Position numbers and translations under genes: made by a program. Below, piece after piece: positions 45,419 to 52,952 of a stretch of DNA of 64,000 bases; position 1 is the stretch's first letter; every line of letters starts with the position of its first letter. Source of the DNA: Streptomyces coeruleorubidus (GTDB lineage Bacteria; Actinomycetota; Actinomycetes; Streptomycetales; Streptomycetaceae); NCBI RefSeq assembly GCF_028885415.1, contig NZ_CP118527.1, positions 5,518,001 through 5,582,000 of the forward strand. The letters are read 5' to 3'. The notes under the pieces were generated by a model that was given only the letters and a program-made list of their open reading frames with translations, had not been told where the DNA came from and searched no databases.

Positions 45419-46258
45419 GTGAAGAACAACCCCAGCCCCGTCGAGGGCCCTGACGACCTTGTCTACACCGCCCGCCTGCCGCTGTCGAGCGCCACCCTGA
45501 ACTACCTCGCCACCGTGATACGCGGCCACCTGAAGAAGATCGGCTCGCGGTGGCGGGCCCTGCCCGCGGGGAAGATCGCCGGCATCGTGCTGGCGGTGCT
45601 GCGCTGTGACCAGCGCCCCGGCGACCTCGCCGGCGGGAACGGAGTGCACCGCACCACCGTCACCCGGTGGGTACGCGAGGCCGTCGGCCTGCTCGCCGCC
45701 CGCGCCCCGCGCCTGGACCGCGCGCTCAAGAAGATCGCCCGGACGGGTGGCGGGGTGGTCCTCCTCGACGGCACCCTGATACGGACCCGGCGGCGCACCG
45801 GCACGGCGAACCGGAAGAACTGCTCCGGCAAGCACAAGTGCCATGGCCTGCTGGTGATCGCGCTCACCGACGACCGGGGCCGCCTGCTGTGGGTCTCGGC
45901 GGCCCGCCCTGGACGATCCTCGGAGATCACCGCCTGCCGCCACGACCTGCTCACCGCGAAACTGCGGGCGGCCGGGCTCGGCGCCATCGCCGACCTGGGC
46001 TTCGTCGGCCTCGACGACAGCGGCCCGGACATCGACCCAGCGGTGATCACCGGCTACAAAGCCGCCCGCAACCGGCCCCTGACCCGAGGGCAGAAACTGT
46101 CCAACAAGGCGCTCGCCGCCGTCCGGGCGCCGGTCGAGCACGGCTTCGCCCATCTCAAGAACTGGCGGGTCCTCGGCAAGGTCCGCACCGACCCAAAGTG
46201 GGCAACAACCCTGGTCAGGGCCCTGCTGGTCCTGACGAACCGCGAAGTCTCCCGCTGA
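45419..46258 (+). CDS. IS5-family DDE transposase
   Basis: The 279-residue product has an N-terminal HTH (GDLAGGNGVHRTTVTRWVRE) and the DDE_Tnp_4 catalytic set: Asp in VVLLDGTLIRTRRR, Asp in AIADLGFVGLDD and Glu in APVEHGFAHLKNWRVL. It appears intact and should be active on the two IS ends. The GTG at 45419 is preferred; a GTG at 45407 is also in frame. Confidence 0.92.
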   Translation: MKNNPSPVEGPDDLVYTARLPLSSATLNYLATVIRGHLKKIGSRWRALPAGKIAGIVLAVLRCDQRPGDLAGGNGVHRTTVTRWVREAVGLLAARAPRLDRALKKIARTGGGVVLLDGTLIRTRRRTGTANRKNCSGKHKCHGLLVIALTDDRGRLLWVSAARPGRSSEITACRHDLLTAKLRAAGLGAIADLGFVGLDDSGPDIDPAVITGYKAARNRPLTRGQKLSNKALAAVRAPVEHGFAHLKNWRVLGKVRTDPKWATTLVRALLVLTNREVSR

Positions 46259-46449
46259 CCGACGATCTTCACCGAAGTCACCCACCCGCGACCAGCCCGA
46301 GCATCGAGAACCCCGCGCACACCAGAACCGTGACCTGCAACTTCACGATGCACACTGCTCACTGGTGGCCACTGTCACCCCAGATGCCTATGACGGCATG
46401 GGGTCGGCGTCATGGATCTGAATCGCTGACGTGCCGGACTTCGATCACG

Positions 46450-46476
46450 GGGGAGGAGCGCAGTTCGCTCCTCCCC
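46450..46476. terminator. Hairpin downstream of the SARP-type gene
   Basis: ggggaggagcg (46450-46460) and cgctcctcccc (46466-46476) form a perfect 11-bp stem with loop cagtt, 30 bases beyond the SARP stop and 90 bases beyond the IS end. It can stop transcription from both sides. Confidence 0.85.
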
Positions 46477-46505
46477 GATCCGAACCCTGCCGGACCGCGA
46501 CTCCA

Positions 46506-49500
46506 TCAAGTTCGGGTGTCAGAGGTTGCTGTGCTGGAAGCCCTTGACGACGGCCTCGGCGCCGAGAGGCAGTGGTGCCCGTTGGCCCTCGCCTGCACCT
46601 CGTCGGCCTGCGGCATGCCCAGCTCCCGGTAGATCACCAGCGCCTGCTGCCAGAAATCGCGGCTCACCTCGTGCTCGCCGAGTGCGGCGTGGATGTCACC
46701 GATGCCCGCAAGCGCGTGGGCCCGAAGGTCGCGTTGACCAGACCCGACATCCACGTTCAGCGCCTCCTCGTGGAGCCTGAGCGCCTCGCTCGGGTTCCCC
46801 GCAGCAGCGTGCGCCTCGGCCAGCGCGCTGAGCGTTGCCATGACCTCCTCCAGGTCGCCCACGCCCTGAGAGATCTGCAGTGCGGTGTCGAGACGGCGTA
46901 TCGCCGACTCGTGATCCCCCTGGCAGCGGTGCACGACGCCGAGCGTCCGCATGGCGGTGCCTTCGAGGCTGCGGTGACCGGCGTTGCGCGCCTTCGCCAG
47001 GGCACGATGCGCGTAGTCCAGCGCCTCTCGGTGACGACCGGCCGCGGCGTTCACTTCCGCCAGACCGCACAGCGTGTTCGCCTCGCTCCCTCGGTTCCCG
47101 TTCTCTCGCGCGATGGCCAGCGCCTGCTCGAACAGTTCGAGTGCCTCGTCGGACCTGCCCAGGATGTGCAGGATACGTGCGAGGTTGTTCGTGGCCGGCG
47201 CGCGCATGCGCTGGTGGACGCTGAACTCCTGGTAGAGGGCCAGAGCCTGGCGGAAGCAGTCCGCTGCCGCGACCAGGTTCGACCGCCGCCAGTTCCCGAC
47301 GCCGAGGTTGTTCAGGGTCGCTGCCTGCAATGATCGGTCGCCGACCTGCCGGTACAGGGCCAGTGCCCGCTCCAGGTGAGCGACCGCCGGTGATACGGCT
47401 CCCGTCCTGAGTGCCGCAGCCCCGAGTACCCGCCGGGCATTGGCCTCGGCCTTGACGTCGCCCAGAGCCTCGGCGGCATGGAGTGCGCGTGTATGCAACA
47501 CCATGGCGTCGTCGTGGTATCCGCCGATGTTGAGGTAGCGCCACACCGTGTCGGACATCCTGATCACGTAGTCCGGCTCGGCGTGTTGTGTGGCGACGAG
47601 CAGGTGGGTGCGTTCGCTGTCCAGCCAGCCGAACGCCGCGTGGTAGTCGCCGAATGCCGGTGTCTCGGCGTCCGGCGCGGGGACATCGGGCCGGCGTTCG
47701 GCCTCGTGCGGGACGATGGCGTCCATGGCGGCGGCCGCGGTGGCGAGGTAATAGTCGAACAGCCGGGTCAGCGGTCCCGTGTCGTCGCCGGCGGTCTCGG
47801 CAAGCTCGGCGGCGTAGACACGCAGCAGGTCGTGCAGCTGGTAGCGGCCGCCGGGAGTCTGCTCCACGAGGTGGGCACGGACCAGCACGTCGAGCGCCTT
47901 GCGCGTGTCCCGCAGCCCGGTCCCGGTCATCGCCGCCACCGCGTAGGCGTCCATGCCGTGTCCGGGATGCACGCCGAGCAGCCGGAAGGCCCGCGCCACG
48001 GGCGGGGCGAGCTGCCGGTACGACCAGGAGAACACCGCGCGCACCGCCGTCTGCGGGTCTCCCTCGACCTCCAGCAGGTCCAGGGCGGCCTGCTCGGCCA
48101 GCTCCTCGGCCAGGTCGCCGATGGTACGGGCCGGTCGTGAACGGACCAGTTCCGCCGCGATCCGCAGGACCAGCGGCAGTCTTGCGCACCGCTCGACCAA
48201 GGAGTCGATCGCGGCCGGTTCGGTGTCGGCGTACGCGCCGAGCAACGTGCGCAGCAGGCCGGCGGCATCGGCCTGCGGCAGCCGGTCGAGCCCGATGCGG
48301 TGCGCGCCCTCTCTGGCGACGAGCCCGGCCAGCGATTCACGACTGGTCACCAGGGTGAAGCAGGACATGCCGGCCGGCAGCATCGGGCGTACCTGGTCCA
48401 CGGTACGGGCGTTGTCGAGCAGAACCAGCATCCGGCGCCGGCTGACCAGCGACCGGAAACGGGCCGCGCGCTCGGCGAGATCTTCGGGGATCGCGGCGCC
48501 GTCCAGCCCGAGCGCGCGGAGAAAGCCGGCGAGCGCGTCGGCCGCCGACACCGGGTCGTCCGTGCCGTAGCCACGCAGGTCCACATAGAGCTGGCCGTCC
48601 GGGAAACGGTCGCGCATCCGATGCGCCCACCGCACCGCCAGTGCTGTCTTGCCGACCCCGGCGGTGCCGACCACGATGGCGATGACCGCGGGTGAGCCGG
48701 CGGACAGCAGGCCGTCCAGCTCGTCGAGCTCAGCGTCCCGGCCGACGAAACCCCGGACGTCGAGGGGCAGGTGGGACGGGATCGCGCCGGTGCGGTCGGC
48801 GGCGGCGCCCACGCCGGGCGAGGCAGTGGCAGGTGCAGCTGCCGGTGCCGAAACGACCGCCGGTGGGGGCCCCGGGCGCATGGTGGGGCTCAGCTTCGTG
48901 TCCCCGGCGAGGATTGCCTCGTGCAGCCGCTGCAGGTCACGGCCGGCGTCGACGCCCAACTCCTCGGCGAGGATGCCGCGTACGTGCCGATAGTGGGCGA
49001 GGGCGTCGGCCTGCCGACCGCAGCGGTACAGGGCGAGCATGTATTGCGCGGCCAGCCGCTCGTCCATCGGATGCGCTGCGCAGTGCTCGGCCAGTGTGGC
49101 AAGCAGTGCGGCGTGTTCACCGAACCGCAGCCGCAGGTCGTTGCAGTCCAGTTCGGCCGCCCACCGCTCCTTGCGGAGCGTGTTACGGGCCGTGTTGAAC
49201 CAGGGGGTGTCGGCGCTCGCGAACGGCTCTTCCCGCCACAGTGCCATCGCCTCCTCGAACAGTGCCAGCGCCTGCGCGTCGTCGTCGGCCCGCCGCGCCA
49301 GCACGAGCAGCCGGCGGAACCGGTGCATGTCAACCTGCTGCTCGTCAGCGGTGAGTACGTACCCTCCGCCAGCCCCCCGGGCGATCACCCCCGGCAGGAG
49401 GCGGCGCAGCCGGGACACATACCCGTACAGGGTCTGCGTGGCACGCAGCGGTGGCTTGTCCCCCCACACCCGGTGCACGAGCTGTTCGACCGTCACCGGC

Positions 49501-49613
49501 CGGTTGACGTCCACGAGAAGAGCAGCCAGCACCGTCTGCTGCCGGGCAGGCCCGAGCTCGACCGGTCCGGTCGCCGTCCGTGCCTCAACACCGCCCAGCA
49601 GCCGAAACTCCAT
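46506..49613 (-). CDS. AfsR-like SARP-NB-ARC-TPR transcriptional activator
   Basis: From the ATG at 49613 the product is 1035 residues. Residues 1-95 are the SARP winged helix (MEFRLLGGVEARTATGPVEL), 100-245 the BTAD domain, then an NB-ARC ATPase with Walker A GTAGVGKT (Lys322) and LVLLDNARTVDQV, and a C-terminal TPR region. AfsR/GlnR-like STAND regulators activate target genes when a signal triggers ATP-driven assembly. It is divergent from two small secreted-protein genes. The last 15-20 residues look unlike a SARP end; another frame ends AEAVVKGFQHSNL at 46519, so a terminal frameshift is possible. Confidence 0.92.
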   Translation of the reverse strand: MEFRLLGGVEARTATGPVELGPARQQTVLAALLVDVNRPVTVEQLVHRVWGDKPPLRATQTLYGYVSRLRRLLPGVIARGAGGGYVLTADEQQVDMHRFRRLLVLARRADDDAQALALFEEAMALWREEPFASADTPWFNTARNTLRKERWAAELDCNDLRLRFGEHAALLATLAEHCAAHPMDERLAAQYMLALYRCGRQADALAHYRHVRGILAEELGVDAGRDLQRLHEAILAGDTKLSPTMRPGPPPAVVSAPAAAPATASPGVGAAADRTGAIPSHLPLDVRGFVGRDAELDELDGLLSAGSPAVIAIVVGTAGVGKTALAVRWAHRMRDRFPDGQLYVDLRGYGTDDPVSAADALAGFLRALGLDGAAIPEDLAERAARFRSLVSRRRMLVLLDNARTVDQVRPMLPAGMSCFTLVTSRESLAGLVAREGAHRIGLDRLPQADAAGLLRTLLGAYADTEPAAIDSLVERCARLPLVLRIAAELVRSRPARTIGDLAEELAEQAALDLLEVEGDPQTAVRAVFSWSYRQLAPPVARAFRLLGVHPGHGMDAYAVAAMTGTGLRDTRKALDVLVRAHLVEQTPGGRYQLHDLLRVYAAELAETAGDDTGPLTRLFDYYLATAAAAMDAIVPHEAERRPDVPAPDAETPAFGDYHAAFGWLDSERTHLLVATQHAEPDYVIRMSDTVWRYLNIGGYHDDAMVLHTRALHAAEALGDVKAEANARRVLGAAALRTGAVSPAVAHLERALALYRQVGDRSLQAATLNNLGVGNWRRSNLVAAADCFRQALALYQEFSVHQRMRAPATNNLARILHILGRSDEALELFEQALAIARENGNRGSEANTLCGLAEVNAAAGRHREALDYAHRALAKARNAGHRSLEGTAMRTLGVVHRCQGDHESAIRRLDTALQISQGVGDLEEVMATLSALAEAHAAAGNPSEALRLHEEALNVDVGSGQRDLRAHALAGIGDIHAALGEHEVSRDFWQQALVIYRELGMPQADEVQARANGHHCLSAPRPSSRASSTATSDTRT

Positions 49614-49667
49614 ACCCAGCCCCCGCCTGTGCCGCTCGGCCGCAGACACGGCCGTACCTGTGGATTC

Positions 49668-49711
49668 TAGGTTCCCTGCAGGGTTGTTGCACGACGGCTC
49701 GTCAGGGTTGT
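49668..49711. promoter_or_regulatory. Direct repeats in the SARP/secreted-protein divergent promoter
   Basis: cagggttgt occurs at 49679-49687 and 49703-49711, 24 bases apart, about two helix turns. SARP regulators bind direct repeats spaced by about one or two turns. taggttccc (49668-49676) precedes them and recurs at 50329-50337, before the second secreted-protein gene, close to a reversed caaccctg (50313-50320). These are candidate binding sites for the SARP-type protein. Confidence 0.5.
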
Positions 49712-49756
49712 ACCTGCCGCCGCGGACACCGGCAGCCGTCCATGTCCTGCCTGACC

Positions 49757-49768
49757 GGGGGGGGGGGG
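49757..49768. repeat. Twelve-guanine homopolymer
   Basis: A run of 12 G lies 63 bases upstream of the first secreted-protein start, in the divergent promoter. Runs this long are slippage-prone and can switch promoter spacing. The exact length may also be a sequencing uncertainty. Confidence 0.85.
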
Positions 49769-49831
49769 CAGGCAGGCCCGCGTGCCCGCGCGGCACGTAC
49801 TCAGTGGACAAGGCCGAGGAGTTGATTCGTT

Positions 49832-50242
49832 GTGCGTGCTCAAGTGAAGGTGGCCAAGCGGATGGCCGTTGTGGCGACAGCGGCTGCCGCGCTCACCGCT
49901 GCTGGGCTGGCCACCGCCCCCACCGCCTCGGCCGGGGACTACAACGGGTGCGGCTGGCCTCGCGTCTGCTTCTACCTGACCAACAGTGACTGGAACAACG
50001 GCCGGCCCACGGCCGCGTACCAGGACGTCACCAGCTCCTACCAGGACCTCGGATCCAAGAGCTACGGCGCCAACTATGTCCGGAACACCCGCAACGACGA
50101 CCGGGTCTACCTGCGCGTCTACGACAAGTACAGCGTGACCTACTACTGGTGCCTGCCCCCCAACAGTACGTTCCACTTCAGCGACGACGTCAGGGTGAGC
50201 GGCATCAAGATCCAGACCCAGTCCACCTGCCCCTCGACCTGA
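49832..50242 (+). CDS. Small secreted beta/gamma-crystallin or I36-inhibitor-like protein
   Basis: The 136-residue product starts at a GTG with GAGGAG eleven bases upstream. A signal peptide (MAVVATAAAALTAAGLATAP, cleaved near TASA-GD) is followed by a domain of about 100 residues with four cysteines. Parts such as CGWPRVCFYLTNSDWNNGRP and YQDLGSKSYG follow the beta/gamma-crystallin pattern shared by Streptomyces peptidase inhibitors of family I36. It could inhibit a protease or act as a secreted structural protein. It is divergent from the SARP-type gene, its probable activator. Confidence 0.78.
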   Translation: MRAQVKVAKRMAVVATAAAALTAAGLATAPTASAGDYNGCGWPRVCFYLTNSDWNNGRPTAAYQDVTSSYQDLGSKSYGANYVRNTRNDDRVYLRVYDKYSVTYYWCLPPNSTFHFSDDVRVSGIKIQTQSTCPST

Positions 50243-50298
50243 AACTCACGCTCCACAAAGCCCGGGGCTTGACACCCTCGGGCTGCCCGACTGTCAAA

Positions 50299-50313
50299 GA
50301 GCCCTCGGGGCTC
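50299..50313. other. Short hairpin between the two secreted-protein genes
   Basis: gagccc-tcg-gggctc is a perfect 6-bp stem with a 3-base loop, 57 bases after the first secreted-protein stop. No T-run follows, so it may only partly terminate and let transcription reach the next gene. Confidence 0.5.
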
Positions 50314-50414
50314 AACCCTGAATGGTTGTAGGTTCCCAGTGCGCCGAAAGACCTTCAGGCTGTCCAGACACACCTGCCGCACCCGCGGCGCGCACACAAT
50401 CCATGGGGGAGCAC

Positions 50415-50951
50415 GTGAAGAAGAAGATCCTTGCCAGCCTTGCCGTCCTGGGTATTGCGCTGACCGCATCCACTGTTCCTGCCGAGGCCAAGACATCGGA
50501 CGGATGGATCCGCGGATACGACGGGTACGGCGACGATCTGGACGACGAGGGGATGCTCAACACGTACACCTTCGAGAACTCCAACGCCACCTGCTTCTGG
50601 CAGAAGATCCTGTGGGCCATGGGAGCCGAGTACGACAGGGACGGCAGCAAGTTCACGTACAGGATGGCCGACGGCATCTTCGGCCCGAAGACAGCGCAGG
50701 CGACCAAGGACCTGAACTACCGGATTCGGAAGGTGAGCAGCTCCGACGCCACCAAGGAAATCTTCTACTACATGGGAAATCGACTCGTGAAGACCGGCGG
50801 TTCGACCGCTCGCGGCAAGGATCTGTACCTGGAGTTCCGGGGCGAATCCTACACATTCAGGATCAAGCGGAACTCGGAAGGCAAGTACACCTTCGACGAC
50901 CGGAACGGGAATCACGTACAGGCGGGATACCGCTACCGGACCTGCCAGTAG
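50415..50951 (+). CDS. Small secreted protein with peptidoglycan-binding-like domain
   Basis: The 178-residue product begins VKKKILASLAVLGIALTA, a clear signal peptide ending VPAEA-K. The middle has CFWQKILWAMGAEY followed by MADGIFGPKTAQATKDLN, the WQ...DGxFGxxT pattern of PG_binding_1 domains. The rest (residues about 110-178) is not recognised. There is no catalytic domain, so it may bind cell wall or carry an unknown activity. An ATG at 50403 is in frame 12 bases upstream; both starts keep the signal peptide. It lies 172 bases after the crystallin-like gene. Confidence 0.75.
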   Translation: MKKKILASLAVLGIALTASTVPAEAKTSDGWIRGYDGYGDDLDDEGMLNTYTFENSNATCFWQKILWAMGAEYDRDGSKFTYRMADGIFGPKTAQATKDLNYRIRKVSSSDATKEIFYYMGNRLVKTGGSTARGKDLYLEFRGESYTFRIKRNSEGKYTFDDRNGNHVQAGYRYRTCQ

Positions 50952-50964
50952 TCCGCCGACAGGG

Positions 50965-51160
50965 CTACAGCAGATGATCGGCCCTGCCCGCCTTGATCTC
51001 CGTGATCAGGACGCGCAGGGCCTCGCTGCTGTCGGTGAGGTGCACGTCGTCCTGCCCGGCGGCGGCGATGCAGCCGTTGTGATCTGACGCGACCGGGACT
51101 GCGGCCCCGCGGATGGCCCGGTGAGGGTTGGCGTCCGCCCATTCCGCTGCAGCTCGGCGC
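50965..51160 (-). pseudogene. 3' fragment of an unidentified gene cut by the IS end
   Basis: A reverse-strand frame reads about 65 residues, ending SSEALRVLITEIKAGRADHL before a TAG at 50965, and runs straight into the IS end without its own start. The tail loosely recalls DUF397 C-termini but is too short to assign. It looks like the remnant of a gene truncated when the IS end arrived or was deleted. Confidence 0.5.
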
Positions 51161-51308
51161 GCGACGAGCGCAGCGGAACCCGAGAACCGTCTCAGCCGAC
51201 AGGGCAGACGATCTTCACCATGGACACCCGCCGCCGACCAGTACGAGCACGGCAACTCGCCCGCACACCATCCCACCTCACCTGCACGTTTCACGATGCA
51301 CGGGCCTC
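51160..51308 (-). repeat. Right, solo 149-bp IS end (inverted)
   Basis: It is an inverted near-copy of 44689-44837. The reading frame on it, WCAGELPCSYWSAAGVHGED, differs by one residue from that on the left copy. No accessory or transposase gene follows it, so it is a remnant of a second IS copy or an end captured by recombination. Confidence 0.9.
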
Positions 51309-51379
51309 ACTGTGGGACCACCGGGGCAGCCGCGGAGCCTTCGGACCTCCATCACCGCGTCCCGCAGAGGCGATTGACC

Positions 51380-51583
51380 ATGAGCATCACGCAGCAGCAC
51401 CTTCTCGACACCTACCGCGCCCGGCAGCTCGGTGAGTCCGCCCCGCCCGCCCCCGGCACGCACGACTGGCAGGTCGTGCGGGAATGGCGCGACGAACGGC
51501 AGTTCCGGGCGGTCCTGGCGGGCCGCCCGGCCCGCCCTCGGTTCCGGGACGCCCTGAACCGGTGGCGGCGGCGCCCTACCTGA
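51380..51583 (+). CDS. Small conserved-looking protein, 67 residues
   Basis: The product begins MSITQQHLLDTYRARQLGES and ends with an Arg-rich RFRDALNRWRRRPT. AGAGG lies nine bases upstream of the ATG. I do not recognise a family. It points away from the ArsR/DUF5937 gene that now sits 6.8 kb to the left. Without the insert the two would be divergent neighbours, so this gene may be the regulator's target. Confidence 0.7.
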   Translation: MSITQQHLLDTYRARQLGESAPPAPGTHDWQVVREWRDERQFRAVLAGRPARPRFRDALNRWRRRPT

Positions 51584-52769
51584 CCTCCTCCGGCAGCCGG
51601 GCCACGAACTCCGCCACCGCGCTCTTGACGTCCTCCGCGGTCCACTCCAGCCCGGGGGACCGCACATGCACCTCCGTGACCGCCAGACCCGGACCGCCCC
51701 GGTCCCAGGCGGAGCCGAACAGGACGGAGCGCGTCTCCTCGGCCGCCCGGACCGCCGCCTCCGCCAGGACGTCGGCGTCGTAGGGGAGCCACACCCGGAA
51801 GTCGTGGGTGTGCGGCACCTCCGGGTGCACGCGCACCCACGGCACCCCGGCCGCCGCGAAGCCCTCGCGCAGGGCGGCGGCCACCACGCGCGCGTGGGCG
51901 ACGTATTCCGGCAGCCGGGGCAGCTCCCGCTCCAGTCCGGCCAGTGCCGACAGGACCGTCGGGAACTGCTGGAAGACCTGGCCGCCGTACCGGTGCCGCC
52001 AGGCCTTCGCCTCCTCCACCAGCTCCCTGGGCCCGGCGAGTGCCGCGCCGCCGAATGCCTCCAGGGACTTGTAGAACGACACGTAGACGCTGTCGGCCAG
52101 GCCCGCGATCTCTTCCAGGGACCGGCCGAAGTGGACCGTGGACTCCCACAGGCGGGCCCCGTCGAAGTGCACCACCGCGTCCCGTTCCCGCGCTGCCGCC
52201 ACCACCTCGGTGAGCTCCTCCCAGGAGGGCAGCACGAATCCGGCGTCCCTCAAGGGCAGTTCCAGCATCAGCGCCCCGAAGGGCTCCTCGAAGTCGCGCA
52301 CCTCGGCGGCGGTGGGCAGCCGCGGCTCGCCCGTCACGCGCACCGGCCGCAGTCCGCCGATCTCGCTGAACGCGTTCCGCTCGTGCACCTCGGGATGGCT
52401 GAGCGCGTGCAGGGCGACGGTCGGGTTGCCGGTGCGGCCCGCCCAGCAGCGCAGCGCCACCTGCTGGGCCATCGTGCCCGTCGGGAAGAACGCGGCGGCC
52501 TCGGTGCCGAGCAGTCCGGCGACCTTCGTCTCCAGCGCCTCGACGACGCCGTCGCCGTACACGTCGGCCAGCTCGTCCAGGTCGTACAGGCCCTCCGCCC
52601 CGCCCAGCTCCGCCAGTCGCTCCCGGAGCGTCTTGTGGAAGCCGAAGCGCGCGAACACCCGCCGTGCGCCCCGGTGGGCGGCCAGACGCCGCTCACGGAG
52701 CCGTGACCTGCGGTCCTCGTCCGACAGTTGCCCGGTCGCCTGCTCGTCCTGTTCCGCCGTGTCGCTCAT
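51576..52769 (-). CDS. PLP enzyme of the threonine aldolase/beta-eliminating lyase family
   Basis: The 397-residue product is a fold-type I PLP enzyme. It has VVHFDGARLWESTVHFGRSL (cofactor Asp) and the PLP lysine in VYVSFYKSLEAFGGAAL. Likely activities are low-specificity L-threonine aldolase or another beta-eliminating lyase. The charged N-terminal 40 residues are an extension. Its end overlaps the stop of the convergent small gene by 8 bases. Confidence 0.88.
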   Translation of the reverse strand: MSDTAEQDEQATGQLSDEDRRSRLRERRLAAHRGARRVFARFGFHKTLRERLAELGGAEGLYDLDELADVYGDGVVEALETKVAGLLGTEAAAFFPTGTMAQQVALRCWAGRTGNPTVALHALSHPEVHERNAFSEIGGLRPVRVTGEPRLPTAAEVRDFEEPFGALMLELPLRDAGFVLPSWEELTEVVAAARERDAVVHFDGARLWESTVHFGRSLEEIAGLADSVYVSFYKSLEAFGGAALAGPRELVEEAKAWRHRYGGQVFQQFPTVLSALAGLERELPRLPEYVAHARVVAAALREGFAAAGVPWVRVHPEVPHTHDFRVWLPYDADVLAEAAVRAAEETRSVLFGSAWDRGGPGLAVTEVHVRSPGLEWTAEDVKSAVAEFVARLPEEVR

Positions 52770-52810
52770 GGCCCGGATCATCCCGCGCGCGTGTGCGGAC
52801 GGGCACCCGG

Positions 52811-52857
52811 TTTTCCATGCGGGATGCACACCCTTTTCCGTACGGGAATGCACACCC
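52811..52857. repeat. Tandem direct repeat of about 23 bp
   Basis: 52811-52833 and 52834-52857 both read ttttcc...cggga(a)tgcacaccc with a few changes in the middle. They lie in the divergent promoter region between the PLP-enzyme gene and the DUF2520 gene and could be a regulatory site. Confidence 0.75.
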
Positions 52858-52952
52858 TGTGGACAACCGAACGCCCCTCGAACCGATCGCGTTAACATGA
52901 CGAGAAATCGTCCGGTACCCGGAGCGGACTGGAACGGGAAGGCCGCCGTCGA

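Larger units (their letters stand above)
44689..46360 (+). mobile_element. IS5-like insertion sequence, 1672 bp
   Basis: Terminal sequences gag....gtgcatcgtgaa (from 44689) and ttcacgatgcac....ctc (to 46360) form imperfect inverted repeats; 3-base ACT lies on both sides (44686-44688, 46361-46363). ACT fits the ANT target preference that I recall for the ISL2 group of the IS5 family. The element carries an accessory gene (44900-45355) and a complete DDE transposase (45419-46258). The extra gene makes it longer than usual for that group. Confidence 0.82.
44689..51308. mobile_element. Putative 6.6-kb composite element bounded by inverted IS ends
   Basis: The left end is the intact IS (44689-44837 is its outer 149 bp). 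The right end (51160-51308) is an inverted near-copy of the same 149 bp without the rest of the IS. The outermost bases are gag...ctc and ACT flanks both sides (44686-44688 and 51309-51311). Two outward-facing ends of the same type could be mobilised by the one transposase as a unit. The cargo is a SARP-type regulator, two small secreted proteins and a gene fragment. Confidence 0.6.
50952..51379. other. Right boundary region of the insert
   Basis: The 428 bases after the second secreted-protein gene contain a truncated reverse-strand coding fragment (50965-51160), the inverted 149-bp IS end (51160-51308) and about 70 bases of resumed chromosomal sequence with the promoter of the small gene at 51380. 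Confidence 0.7.

Noticed and set aside
46506..49613. SARP gene as a marker of an antibiotic gene cluster
   Set aside because: No polyketide, peptide-synthetase, terpene or RiPP genes are present on either side; the neighbours are an IS and two secreted proteins.
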